This document shows positions 8,228 through 17,500 of a stretch of 64,000 bases of DNA, in pieces; the first letter of the stretch is position 1; each line of letters opens with the position of its first letter. Source of the stretch: Mesorhizobium sp. (lineage in GTDB: Bacteria; Pseudomonadota; Alphaproteobacteria; Rhizobiales; Rhizobiaceae); the NCBI RefSeq assembly GCF_004963255.1, contig NZ_SUGA01000033.1, positions 1 through 64,000 of the forward strand. The letters run 5' to 3'. The position numbers and the translations under genes were made by a program. The notes beneath the pieces are model-generated. The model was not told the origin of the DNA. It ran no database searches and worked only from the letters and a program-made list of their open reading frames with translations.

Positions 8228-9790
8228 TCAGTGGCCCGGCGCGTAAGGTTGAGTGACGGCAGGATTGGCAAGCGAGCCGCGTTTGTCGAGATAGCGCAAA
8301 AGCCTCCAGTCGCGAAAGCTCCAGGCCCGCCAGTGGTTCAGGACAGCGCGATACGCGCCTTCGTCGACAGGGCGTATCCCCAAGAATTGGCGAAAGGCCG
8401 GATTTTCGGCAGTTGTCGGGCCTTGATGATCGATGAAACGGTCGAGGGCAGGAAATGCGCCCGCGCCAAGCGAACGGACATACCAGATGTCGATGGGAAC
8501 GCCCTGTCCGGTCATTTCACGGGAATGGTCGACATTGTAGTTGGCGATCAGCGCTGCAAAATTGACGAAACAGCAGGCATAAAGCGTCGCCGAAAGCGTC
8601 AGAAGATTGGCGGAGAGCAGCCATTCGCCGGATTTTTGAAGCGCGATGCGGGCAATGATCAGCGCCAGCCCCGCCGCCACCAGCCCCATCCAGATGAAGG
8701 CCGCGACGCGCAGATAGGTGAGCGCGTAGGCGCCGATATAGAGGTCGAGCCGCAGCATCGAGGAGATCACCAGCACGATGTTCTGCGCCACCCAGAGATA
8801 GACCAGCCGGCGGATCAGCGGATCGCGCGACGTCTCGCTGCCCGAGCGCAGCGCCACCAGCACGAAGCCGGCGGCAAGCAGCGCGGTGGCGACCAGCGGA
8901 TAGGCGCCGCGATGTGCGTAATTTGCGTAGGTCAGCCCATCGGGAAGAGCTGCGCCGCCCCATAGATAGGTGCCGTCGAGGATCGTCTGCACGGCAAACA
9001 GCGCGTTGAAGACGATCAGCGCGCGCAGGACGGCGGCCTTGCCGAAGAGGACGTCCTCGGCGGAAGTCCTCGTCCGCCTTGCCGCGGGCGCGGCAGGCAG
9101 GATGCGCCTGAGACGAGAGACGAAGCGCGGCAGGCGGGGCCGCAGAAAGGCCCAGACGCCGGCCAGCACGATGAGCCAGAAGATCAGTCGCGCGACCTCG
9201 ATTTTCTCGAGCAGCGCATAAAGATCGATCAACGACAGCCAGTGCTCAATGATTGGATTGGCGGCGCCGAACAGCGCCAGGAAGACGATGCCGAGCGTCA
9301 GCGGCATGGCCCAGACGGCGATGGCCGCCAGCCGGATGCGCCGCTGCCCGAGTCGGCGCGCCACCTTGCGCCAGCGGAAGAAGTCGCGCGCGAAGCGGAA
9401 AGGGGCGGCAAGCAGGAACAGGCCAAGCTGCCGCGCGATGCATGCAGGCCTCGTCCGCAGCCGGCCGGCCAGCGACAGCGCAAAGATCGCAAGTGCTGCA
9501 ACCGCGACCAGCACCGAAAGTGGGCTGACATTTTCGACCAGCGGCAAAAGTGCCGCGAACAATGCGGCTGGTTTGATCCACACCCGGGCATCGTTCAGCG
9601 CGGTCGGATGCATGGCGACAACCGCGGCCGCAAGCACTATGGCGAAGATGAAGACGGTGATGCCGGCTGGCTGGCCGTAGAAAAGGAAATCGGCCAGCGC
9701 CACCAGTAGCGCGGCGGCGCCGACGCGGCGGCAGTAGCTCGGGACAGGCGACGTCTTCATTGCCGGCGCCGTGGTGGTGATCGTCGTCAT
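8228..9790 (-). CDS. DUF4173 integral membrane protein
   Basis: The product is 520 aa from ATG 9790, which has AGGAAGG 7 nt upstream; the 74-residue extension to 10012 has no ribosome site. About ten or more hydrophobic segments span residues 20-430. A soluble C-terminal tail follows from DHSREMTGQGVPIDIWYVRSL, a conserved feature of this family. The function of DUF4173 proteins is not known. As the first gene of an operon with a response regulator and histidine kinase, it may be an output of that system or take part in sensing. Confidence 0.85.
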   Translation of the reverse strand: MTTITTTAPAMKTSPVPSYCRRVGAAALLVALADFLFYGQPAGITVFIFAIVLAAAVVAMHPTALNDARVWIKPAALFAALLPLVENVSPLSVLVAVAALAIFALSLAGRLRTRPACIARQLGLFLLAAPFRFARDFFRWRKVARRLGQRRIRLAAIAVWAMPLTLGIVFLALFGAANPIIEHWLSLIDLYALLEKIEVARLIFWLIVLAGVWAFLRPRLPRFVSRLRRILPAAPAARRTRTSAEDVLFGKAAVLRALIVFNALFAVQTILDGTYLWGGAALPDGLTYANYAHRGAYPLVATALLAAGFVLVALRSGSETSRDPLIRRLVYLWVAQNIVLVISSMLRLDLYIGAYALTYLRVAAFIWMGLVAAGLALIIARIALQKSGEWLLSANLLTLSATLYACCFVNFAALIANYNVDHSREMTGQGVPIDIWYVRSLGAGAFPALDRFIDHQGPTTAENPAFRQFLGIRPVDEGAYRAVLNHWRAWSFRDWRLLRYLDKRGSLANPAVTQPYAPGH

Positions 9791-10274
9791 CGCCGCGCCT
9801 TCCTGGCTGCTGTTCTGCCGGCGCATGCCAGCCGTGGTCTGAAGGGAAGCACCGTCGCCGGGGCGCGCCGCCCTTGCGACTCGACGAGCCACCAGCCTTC
9901 GTCGCGGAGCCGGCGCGGCAGGGTCCAGCGGGATGAGTGAGGCGTTCGCATGCCGCCGGTTTCGCCGACAGACGAGGTAAGCGCGCGGCGGAATCCCGGA
10001 GCTTTTCAGCAAGGATTTGCAGATTTGGTGCAGCTAGCTCCCTTGAGACAGGCTAATCGCATAGGGCGCTCCCCCTCTCCGTCTCGGCTTCGCCGAGCCA
10101 CCTCTCCCCGCCTCTGGCGGGGCGAGGAACCCAGGCTTGCGAAGGCCGCGCCGTCGACGATTAGCGTTTCCTCGCCCCCGAGACGGAGCGGGGGCTAGCG
10201 CTGCCCTATGCGATTGTCCTGCCCCTCGAGGGACTCGCCTTGCCTCCCTCGCCATCACCCGGCATAGATCGGCT
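9791..10274. repeat. Intergenic region with long inverted repeat, family E (10052-10216)
   Basis: The segment 10052-10216 begins CTAATCGCATAGGGCGCTCC and ends with the inverted complement GCCCTATGCGATT. Inside are further palindromes (GAGACGGAG, CCCCGCC/GGCGGGG). This is another rhizobial-type intergenic element, and the only one of its family here. The remainder, 9791-10051, is GC-rich and shows no convincing gene. A promoter for the 10275 gene is not obvious. Confidence 0.65.
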
Positions 10275-11153
10275 ATGACCGTCGACACCTACCGCCCGCG
10301 CCGCTCGGTGCTTTACATTCCCGCCTCGAACGACAAGGCGCTCGCCAAGATCGGCACCTTGGCCTGCGACGCCGTCATCATCGATCTCGAGGACGCCGTC
10401 CTGCCCGCCGACAAGAAGGCCGCGCGCGACAAGGTTGCCGGCATCCTGGCCGACCGTGAAAAACGCTGCGAGATGGTGGTCCGCATCAACGCTTTGGCCA
10501 GCGAATGGGGCGCCGACGATCTCCTGGCTGTCGCCAAGGCCGAGCCCGACGGCATTCTTCTGCCCAAGATCGGCACGCCGCGCGACATCCTCGAGGCCGG
10601 CGACCTGCTCGACGACAATTTCGCGCCGGACGGCGTGAAACTATGGGCGATGGTCGAAACGCCCAAGGCGCTGCTCAACATCGGCGCCATCGCCGAGCTC
10701 GGCCGCGATCCGGCTTCGAGGTTGGCTTGTTTCGTGGCCGGAACGAACGACCTGGTGAAGGCGACCGGCATTCTGGCGACGCCCGACCGCCGCTATCTGA
10801 TGCCTTGGCTGATGCAGCTGGTGCTGGCGGCGCGGGCCGGCGGCCTCGACGTCATCGATGGCGTCGCCAATGATTTCCACGACCTCGACGCTTTTGCCCG
10901 CGAATGCGCCGAGGGCGCCGCCATGGGCTTTGACGGCAAGTCGCTGATTCACCCCGCCCAGATCGAGCTGGCGAACCGTGCCTTCTCGCCGGCGCCCGAA
11001 GCACTTGCCGAGGCCCGTGCGATCCGGGACGCGTTCGCGCGGCCCGAAAATGCCGGCAAGGGCGTCATCGCGCTGGACGGCCGCATGGTCGAGCGGCTGC
11101 ATCTGGCGCAAGCCGAGAAACTTCTGGCGAAGGCCGCGATCATCGGCGCATGA
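10275..11153 (+). CDS. HpcH/HpaI-family CoA-ester lyase
   Basis: The product is 292 aa from the ATG of MTVDTYRPRRSVLY. It matches the citrate-lyase-beta/malyl-CoA lyase group: RSVLYIPASND near residue 11, the metal and acyl-CoA site segment VIIDLEDAVLPADK (about 34-47), MVVRIN, LWAMVETPKALLNI with the conserved Glu, and a C-terminal GFDGKSLIHPAQI. Such enzymes cleave or hydrolyse (S)-malyl-CoA, methylmalyl-CoA or citramalyl-CoA. Which of these is the substrate cannot be decided. It stands apart from other acyl-CoA genes. The small DUF1737 gene follows after 29 nt. Confidence 0.9.
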   Translation: MTVDTYRPRRSVLYIPASNDKALAKIGTLACDAVIIDLEDAVLPADKKAARDKVAGILADREKRCEMVVRINALASEWGADDLLAVAKAEPDGILLPKIGTPRDILEAGDLLDDNFAPDGVKLWAMVETPKALLNIGAIAELGRDPASRLACFVAGTNDLVKATGILATPDRRYLMPWLMQLVLAARAGGLDVIDGVANDFHDLDAFARECAEGAAMGFDGKSLIHPAQIELANRAFSPAPEALAEARAIRDAFARPENAGKGVIALDGRMVERLHLAQAEKLLAKAAIIGA

Positions 11154-11182
11154 TGCGCCGATACACATGATGGGTTCGAAAA

Positions 11183-11389
11183 ATGAAACTCTACCGCTTC
11201 CTGTCCGGTCCGGACGACGCAACCTTCTGCCACAAGGTCACCGCTGCGCTGAACAAGGGCTGGCACCTGTTCGGCTCGCCGACCTACGCCTATGACAAGA
11301 AGACCAAGTCGATGCGCTGCGGCCAAGCCGTGGTGAAGGATGTCGAAGGCCAGGAATACACGGCCGACACCAAGCTCAGCGATTGGTAG
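11183..11389 (+). CDS. DUF1737 small protein
   Basis: The product is 68 aa, MKLYRFLSGPDD..., with the family core HKVTAALNKGWHLFGSPTY and CGQAVVKDVEGQEY. DUF1737 proteins are small soluble proteins of unknown function, common in alphaproteobacteria. It lies 29 nt behind the CoA-ester lyase and may be cotranscribed. The repeat element 11401-11545 begins 11 nt after its stop. Confidence 0.85.
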   Translation: MKLYRFLSGPDDATFCHKVTAALNKGWHLFGSPTYAYDKKTKSMRCGQAVVKDVEGQEYTADTKLSDW

Positions 11390-11400
11390 GGAAAGCGCTT

Positions 11401-11545
11401 AGAGACTGTTTCGAAATTCGCTCTGGCGAGTCATATGGTGGTGATTCGAGAACCGGAGCGGAGCGGACATTTTGGTCCGTGAGCACCGGAAGCGCAGAAA
11501 GCGCCGCCAGATGGCCGCCGGAGTAGAATTTCCAAACAGTCTCTC
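11401..11545. repeat. Inverted-repeat element, family C (compact copy)
   Basis: This copy has the same termini and core as 1094-1340 but without the nested insertion. It fills the gap between the DUF1737 gene and the convergent metallopeptidase gene. Its right-hand end contains the metallopeptidase stop codon, the same geometry as at leuD. Confidence 0.85.
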
Positions 11546-11981
11546 AGCCCGCCGCCGCCTGCTCGGCCGCTTCCTCGATCCGCTCCATGTCGTCGTCCGA
11601 CAGGCCGAAATGGTGGCCGATCTCGTGGATCAGCACATGGGTGACGATGTCGCCCAGCGTCTCCTCGTTCTCGGCCCAATAATCGAGGATGGCGCGGCGG
11701 TAGAGCGTGACGCGGTTCGGTCCCTCGCCGGTCTGCGGGTTCCAGCGCTCGGCGATGCCGCGCCCCTCGAACAGGCCGAGCAGATCGAAGGGCGTCTCCA
11801 GCGACAGGTCGTCCATGATCTCGTCGGTGGGGAATTCGGCGATCTGGATGACGATCTCGCCGGTGAGCTGGCGGAACTCGTCCGGCAGATGGGCATAGGC
11901 CTCCAGCGCCATAAGCTCCAGCTCGTCCATCGACGGCGAGAGCTGATCGTGCCAGGTACGGGTCTTGTAGATGCGGGCCAT
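11544..11981 (-). CDS. Zincin-like metallopeptidase family protein (PF06262-type)
   Basis: The product is 145 aa from ATG 11981, with GGACATTCC just upstream. The C-terminal half carries the zinc-protease motif HEIGHHFGLSDDDMERIE (HExxH plus a downstream acidic helix). The N-terminal part has DELELMALEAYAHLPDEFRQL and a strand I-V-I-Q-I-A-E-F. This is a small minimal-zincin family with an as yet undefined substrate. It is divergent from imuA; the 183-bp spacer holds a LexA box. Confidence 0.9.
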   Translation of the reverse strand: MARIYKTRTWHDQLSPSMDELELMALEAYAHLPDEFRQLTGEIVIQIAEFPTDEIMDDLSLETPFDLLGLFEGRGIAERWNPQTGEGPNRVTLYRRAILDYWAENEETLGDIVTHVLIHEIGHHFGLSDDDMERIEEAAEQAAAG

Positions 11982-12126
11982 GGAATGTCCTTTGATCCCG
12001 GCATATAGGCTTTCGCGCCGATAGAGGCAAATGAGCCGGCTGGCCATGCGCTTTCAGGGTAAAAGGCGAAGGAATAAATTCCTTCTGACTCTGCTTGACT
12101 CTTCCGGGCGCCTCTGGAATCTATAA

Positions 12127-12141
12127 GAACATAACAGGAAC
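12127..12141. promoter_or_regulatory. LexA (SOS) box upstream of imuA
   Basis: The sequence GAAC-ATAACAG-GAAC is the reverse complement of the alphaproteobacterial LexA site GTTC-N7-GTTC. It lies 24 bp upstream of the imuA ATG, where it would block transcription of the mutagenesis cassette until DNA damage cleaves LexA. Confidence 0.88.
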
Positions 12142-12164
12142 AATTGCTGCCGGAAGTGAACGTC

Positions 12165-13154
12165 ATGGCGATGAGCGCCGTGGCGCGGGACACTGTTTTT
12201 GCCCTGCGCCGCCAGATCGCGAAGATCGAAGGAACGCTGCCCGAGCGCCTGGAGGCGCCGGTTGCTGCCCCTGCGGATGCCGCCAAGTCGGATATGACGC
12301 TGGTCCGGCGCGGCCTCGCGGTGGCCTCGCCGGATGCCTTCCTGCACACCGGCATCGAACGCCTCGACACCGCCCTTGGCGGCGGCCTGCCCAGGGCGGC
12401 GCTCAGCGAGATCCATGGGCTGGAGACCCGCGATGCCGGCGCGGTCGCCGGCTTCGCGCTGTCGCTGGTAAGCCTGATCCTCAAGGAGAAGCAGGGCCTG
12501 CCGATCCTCTGGGTCGGCACGTCGGAGATCTTCCACGAGGCCGGCCTGCCCTATGCCAGGGGCCTTCATGCCCTGTTCGGCATCGAGCCGGAGCAATTGC
12601 TGTTTTCCGAGGCGCCGAAACTGCTCGACGCGCTGTGGATCGCCGAGGAAGCCGCCCGCATGACCGCCTTCGCCGCGGTCATCCTCGAGATCCGCGGCAG
12701 CCCGCGACTTCTCGACCTTACCGCCACGCGCCGCCTGCACGCCCGCGCCCAGAACGCCGGCCGTCCCGTATTGTTGCTGCGCCAGGCCGGTGAGGCCGAT
12801 CCCACCGCTGCCCCGGTGCGCCTCATCGTCTCGGCGGCGCCTGCGGCAAGCCGCGAGACGGTCGCCGGGCCGCTCGCCGGCTCGATCGGCCGCCCCGCCT
12901 TCAAGGTCGATATCGGCAAGAGCCGCACGGCCCTGCCCGGACAATTCACACTGGAGTGGAACCCAAATGAGCACGCTTTTGCGGAAAGAACAGAGAATCC
13001 TGTCGCTGTGGTTCCCGCATCTCAGCGCGGAGCGGATCCTGCGCCAGCGCCTGGGGCGGTCCTGGCGTTCCCGGCCATCGGATCACCTGCCACTGGTGAT
13101 CAGCCATCGCGACAACAACACCCAGCGCATCGCAGCCCTCGACGAGCGGGCTGA
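12165..13154 (+). CDS. imuA: ImuA, RecA-like accessory protein of translesion synthesis
   Basis: The product is 329 aa from ATG 12165, with GGAAG 8 nt before. The body matches SulA/RecA-like ImuA: TGIERLDTALGGGLPRAALSEIHG (about 58-81), a Walker-B-like strand IVLEIRG (AVILEIRGS), and TATRRLHARAQNAGRPVLLLR. ImuA works with ImuB and DnaE2 in damage-induced mutagenesis. Family similarity appears to end near EWNPNEHAF (about residue 272). The last ~60 residues overlap the imuB start by 188 nt in another frame and are probably an overprinted tail. It is the first gene of the SOS-regulated cassette. Confidence 0.88.
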   Translation: MAMSAVARDTVFALRRQIAKIEGTLPERLEAPVAAPADAAKSDMTLVRRGLAVASPDAFLHTGIERLDTALGGGLPRAALSEIHGLETRDAGAVAGFALSLVSLILKEKQGLPILWVGTSEIFHEAGLPYARGLHALFGIEPEQLLFSEAPKLLDALWIAEEAARMTAFAAVILEIRGSPRLLDLTATRRLHARAQNAGRPVLLLRQAGEADPTAAPVRLIVSAAPAASRETVAGPLAGSIGRPAFKVDIGKSRTALPGQFTLEWNPNEHAFAERTENPVAVVPASQRGADPAPAPGAVLAFPAIGSPATGDQPSRQQHPAHRSPRRAG

Positions 13155-14583
13155 GGCGCTCAAGCTGAAGCGCGGCATGGGCATTGCCGATGCCCGCGCC
13201 ATGCACCCCATGATCGATGTGGTCGAGGCCGACCCGGAAGCCGACCGCCGCCTGCTCGAAGGCCTTGCCGACTGGTGCGACCGCTACACGCCGCTGGTGG
13301 CGATCGACGCCGAGGACGGGCTGTTCCTCGACGTCACCGGCTGCACGCATCTGTTCAGCGGCGAGCGCGCCATGCAGGACGAGATCCTCACCCGCTTCTT
13401 CCAGCAGGGTTTCGATGTCCGCGCCGGCCTGGCCTCGACGCCGGGCGCCGCCTGGGCGGCGGCACGCTTCCACGGCAACCGTATCGTAGCCCTCGGCGAG
13501 GAGGAGGCGCTGCTGGCGCCCCTGCCACTGTCGGCGCTGCGCATCGCGCCGGAGACCCGCACCCTCCTGGAAAGCGTCGGCCTGCGCACCGCCGGCGCGG
13601 TGATGGCCGCGCCGCGCGCGCCGCTCGCCCGCCGCTTCGGCGCCACTCTGCTTCTGCGCCTCGACCAGGCGCTCGGCCGCCTCGACGAGGCCGTCTCGCC
13701 GCGCCTTCCCGTCGCGCCGCTCTCGGTCGAGCGCCATCTTGCCGAGCCGGTCATGCTCACCGACGATATCGAGCGGCTCATAAGCCGGCTTGCCGTCGCC
13801 CTGAAGACCGACCTCGAACGGCGCGGCGAAGGCGCAAGGACGCTGGCGCTGCTTCTCTTTCGCGTCGACGGCGCCGTCAGCCGCATCGCGGTCGGCACCT
13901 CGCGCCCGATGCGCGAGCCGCGGCTGATCCAAAGACTGTTTCATGAACGTCTGACCGCGTTGGAGCAGAACATCGATGCCGGCTTCGGCTTCGACCTCGT
14001 GCGACTCTCCGTGCTGTCGGTCGCCGCCTTCGACTTGGTTCAGGGCGACCTCACCGGCGAGGCGGATGATGAGGACGCGGACATCGCGCTCTTTGCCGAC
14101 CGCGTCCGCGCCCGCCTCGACGAGGCTGCCGTGCTGAAGCCGGTGATTGTCGAGAGCCATCTGCCGGAGCGCGCCGTCAAGACCGTGCCCTTCGCCGAAG
14201 CGCCGCAAAGGCGCGCGCCGGCGGCCGGACGGGCAACCCCCCGAACAACGCCGCCGATGACCATCTATCCGCCGGAGCGGCCGGTGCGCCTGTTCCGCTC
14301 GCCCGAGCCGATTGAGGTGCCGGCGACCGAGATCCCGGAAGGACCGCCGATGAATTTCCGCTGGCGGCGCGCGCTCTACCGCGTCGCCCGCGCCGAGGGG
14401 CCGGAGCGCATCGCCGCCGAATGGTGGCGGCAATTGCCCGGCGAGGAAGAGGCGCCAACCCGCGACTATTACCGCATCGAGGACAGCGAGGGCCGCCGCT
14501 ACTGGCTCTACCGCCAGGGTCTTTACAGCAGCGCGCCGCAAGCCGCGCCACCGCGCTGGTACATGCATGGGGTGTTCGCATGA
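12967..14583 (+). CDS. imuB: ImuB, catalytically inactive Y-family polymerase-like protein
   Basis: The product is 538 aa from the ATG of MSTLLRKEQR. The N-terminal palm/finger region resembles DinB/UmuC (LSLWFPHLSAERILR, VAIDAEDGLFLDVTGCTHLFSGE). It lacks the paired acidic catalytic residues of active Y-family enzymes, as is known for ImuB. In M. tuberculosis and Caulobacter, ImuB recruits DnaE2 to the sliding clamp. The C-terminal part has a basic/Pro-rich linker and a FRWRRALYRVARAEGPERIAAEWW domain ending in an R-Y-W-L-Y-R segment. Its stop overlaps the dnaE2 start (ATGA). Confidence 0.93.
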   Translation: MSTLLRKEQRILSLWFPHLSAERILRQRLGRSWRSRPSDHLPLVISHRDNNTQRIAALDERAEALKLKRGMGIADARAMHPMIDVVEADPEADRRLLEGLADWCDRYTPLVAIDAEDGLFLDVTGCTHLFSGERAMQDEILTRFFQQGFDVRAGLASTPGAAWAAARFHGNRIVALGEEEALLAPLPLSALRIAPETRTLLESVGLRTAGAVMAAPRAPLARRFGATLLLRLDQALGRLDEAVSPRLPVAPLSVERHLAEPVMLTDDIERLISRLAVALKTDLERRGEGARTLALLLFRVDGAVSRIAVGTSRPMREPRLIQRLFHERLTALEQNIDAGFGFDLVRLSVLSVAAFDLVQGDLTGEADDEDADIALFADRVRARLDEAAVLKPVIVESHLPERAVKTVPFAEAPQRRAPAAGRATPRTTPPMTIYPPERPVRLFRSPEPIEVPATEIPEGPPMNFRWRRALYRVARAEGPERIAAEWWRQLPGEEEAPTRDYYRIEDSEGRRYWLYRQGLYSSAPQAAPPRWYMHGVFA

Positions 14584-17500
14584 ACGCGCTGACCGCCATC
14601 CCCTATGCCGAGTTCGGCATAAGCTCGAATTTCTCCTTCCTGCGCGGCGCCTCGAAGCCCGAGGAGCTGGTGGTCACGGCGAAATTCTACGGTTTTGCCT
14701 CGATCGGGCTTGCCGACAGGAACACGGTGGCCGGCGTCGTGCGCGCCTGGCAGCAGGCCAAGGTGGAGAAGATGCCCTATCATCCCGGCTGCCGCCTGGT
14801 GTTCGGCGACGGCACGCCGGACATTCTCGCCTATCCCCGCGACCGCCAGGGCTGGGGGCATCTGTGCCGTATGCTCACGCAAGCCAATCTGCGCAACGAG
14901 ACCGAGAAGGGCGCGACATTGCTTGAGCTCGACGACCTGCTCGAATGGGGCGATCGGATGTCGCTGGCGATCCTGCCCAATCTGTCCGGCGGCGCGGAAG
15001 GCAATCTGGAATTGATTAGCCGGCTCAAAGATCGCTTCGGCGCGGCGCTCAGACTGGCCGTGGCGCCGGATTATGGCGGCAATGACCGCTTTCGCATCGA
15101 ACAGGCGGCGGCGATGGCCGATCAGGCGCGCGTCCCGCTGATGGCGACCAACGACGTGCTCTATCATGCCGCCGAGCGCCGCCCGCTGCAGGATGTGCTG
15201 ACCGCGATCCGCCTCAACACGCCGGTTTGCGAGGTCGGGCTGGAGCTGACCGCCAATGCCGAGCGCCATCTGAAGCCGCCGCTGGAGATGGCGCGCCTTT
15301 TCCGCCGTCACCCTGAAGCGCTGGCCGAGACGCTGCGCTTCGCCGACGAATTGACCTTCTCGCTCAGCGACCTCGAATACAACTACCCGGACGAGCCGAC
15401 CGAATCCGGCCTCGGGCCGCAGGCCGAGCTCGAACGCCTGGCCCGCGAAGGGGCGGTCAGGCGCTATCCGGCCGGCGTTCCCGAATATGTGCTGGAACGC
15501 ATCGACAGCGAGCTCGCGCTGATCGAGCGGCTGAACTATGCGCGCTATTTCCTGACCGTCCACGACATCGTCAAATTCGCCCGCAGCAAGGACATCCTCT
15601 GCCAGGGCCGCGGCTCGGCCGCCAATTCGATCATCTGCTTCTGCATCGGCATCACCGAGGTCGGCCCCGAGCGTATCGACACACTCTTCGAGCGCTTCAT
15701 CTCGGAGGAGCGCAACGAGCCGCCCGACATCGACGTCGACTTCGAGCATGAAAGGCGCGACGAGGTCATCGCCTATATTTACGACAAATACAGCGCCAAG
15801 CGCACGGCGCTTGCGGCCGCCGTCATCAGCTATCGCGGCCGCTCCGCTCTGCGCGAGGTGGCCAAGGCCATGGGTCTGTCGGAGGACGTGCGCAGCGCGC
15901 TGTCCAGCACCATCTGGGGCTGGTCGACCTCCGAGCTCGGCGAAAGGGAAGCCAATGCCGGCGGCCTCGACCGCACCGATCCGCTGTCGCGCCAGGTGCT
16001 GGAGCGCGCCAACGAGATCATGGGTTTTCCCCGCCACCTCTCCCAGCATGTCGGCGGCTTCGTCATCACCCGCGACCGGCTCGATGAGGTCGTGCCCATC
16101 GTCAAGACGGCGATGGAGGAGCGCAAGATGGTCGAGTGGGACAAGGACGATCTCGACGCGGTGAAGATCCTCAAGGTCGACGTGCTGGCGCTCGGCATGC
16201 TGACCTGTCTGAAGCGCGCCTTCACCTTGCTCACCGACCATTATCCGCAAGCGCGGGATCCGTTTGGACGGCCTTACGTGCTCGCCACCCTTCCCGAGGA
16301 GCACGAGGACGTCTACGCCATGATCCAGAGGGCCGACACGCTCGGCGTCTTCCAGATCGAGTCGCGCGCGCAGATGTCGATGCTGCCGCGTCTCAAGCCG
16401 GAAAATTTCTACGATCTCGTCATCGAGGTGGCGATCGTGCGCCCCGGCCCGATCCAGGGCGATATGGTGCATCCCTATCTGCGCCGGCGGCAGGGCAAGG
16501 AGGCGGTCCATTACCCCAGCCTGGAGCTCAAGAAGATCCTCGGCAAGACGCTGGGCGTGCCGCTTTTCCAGGAACAGGCGATGAAGATCGCCATCGTCGC
16601 CGGCGGCTTCAGGCCGGGTGAGGCCGACGAGCTGCGCCGCGCCATGGCGACCTTCAAGCGCACCGGCACGATCGGCAATTACCGCCAGCGCATGATCGAC
16701 GGCATGGTCGGCAATGGCTACGACAAGGAGTTCGCCGAGCGCTGCTTCAAGCAGATCGAAGGCTTTGGCGAGTACGGCTTTCCCGAAAGCCACGCCGCCT
16801 CCTTCGCGCTGCTGGTCTATGCTTCCTGCTGGTTCAAGACCTTCTACCCGGATGTCTTCTGCGCCGCGATCCTGAATGCGCAGCCGATGGGTTTCTATCA
16901 GCCGGCCCAGCTCGTCCGCGACGCGCGCGACCATGGCGTCGAGGTGTGCGAAGTCGACATCAATCATTCCGTCTGGGACTGCACCCTGGAGGCCACCGCC
17001 TTCGATCCGTCCCGCATCCTCGAGCGCCACGCCTCGATGCGCGGCGTCATCGAGACGGCGCATGCCGTCAGGCTCGGCTTCCGCCAGATCAAGGGCCTGT
17101 CCAAGGAACGCATGGAAGCCGTCGTCGCGCAGCGCGGCGGCGGCTATCGATCGGTCAGGGATGTCTGGCTGCGCTCCGGCCTCGATGTCGGCGAGATCGA
17201 AAGACTGGCTGAGGCCGACGCCTTCCGCTCGATCGGCCTCGACCGCCGGGCCGCGCTCTGGGAAGTCCGGGCGCTAGACGGCAGGAGCGCCGCCGAGAAG
17301 CTGCCGCTGTTCGACCAGCCGTCGCTTCGCCTGCGCGAGCTGGAGCCGGAAACGAAACTGCCGAAAATGCCGCTCGGCGAGCATGTCGTGCATGACTACC
17401 GCTTGCTCGGCCTGTCGCTGAAGGAGCACCCCGTCGCCTTCTTGCGTGAAAGGCTTACCCACGCCGGCATCACCCCCAATGCCCAGCTGCCGTCGGTGCG

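Noticed and set aside
14523..17063. An 846-codon open frame antisense to dnaE2
   Set aside because: It is the mirror of a strongly conserved polymerase gene in GC-rich DNA, has no domain resemblance and no ribosome site. The same holds for the long antisense frames at 12946-14568 and 34819-37104.
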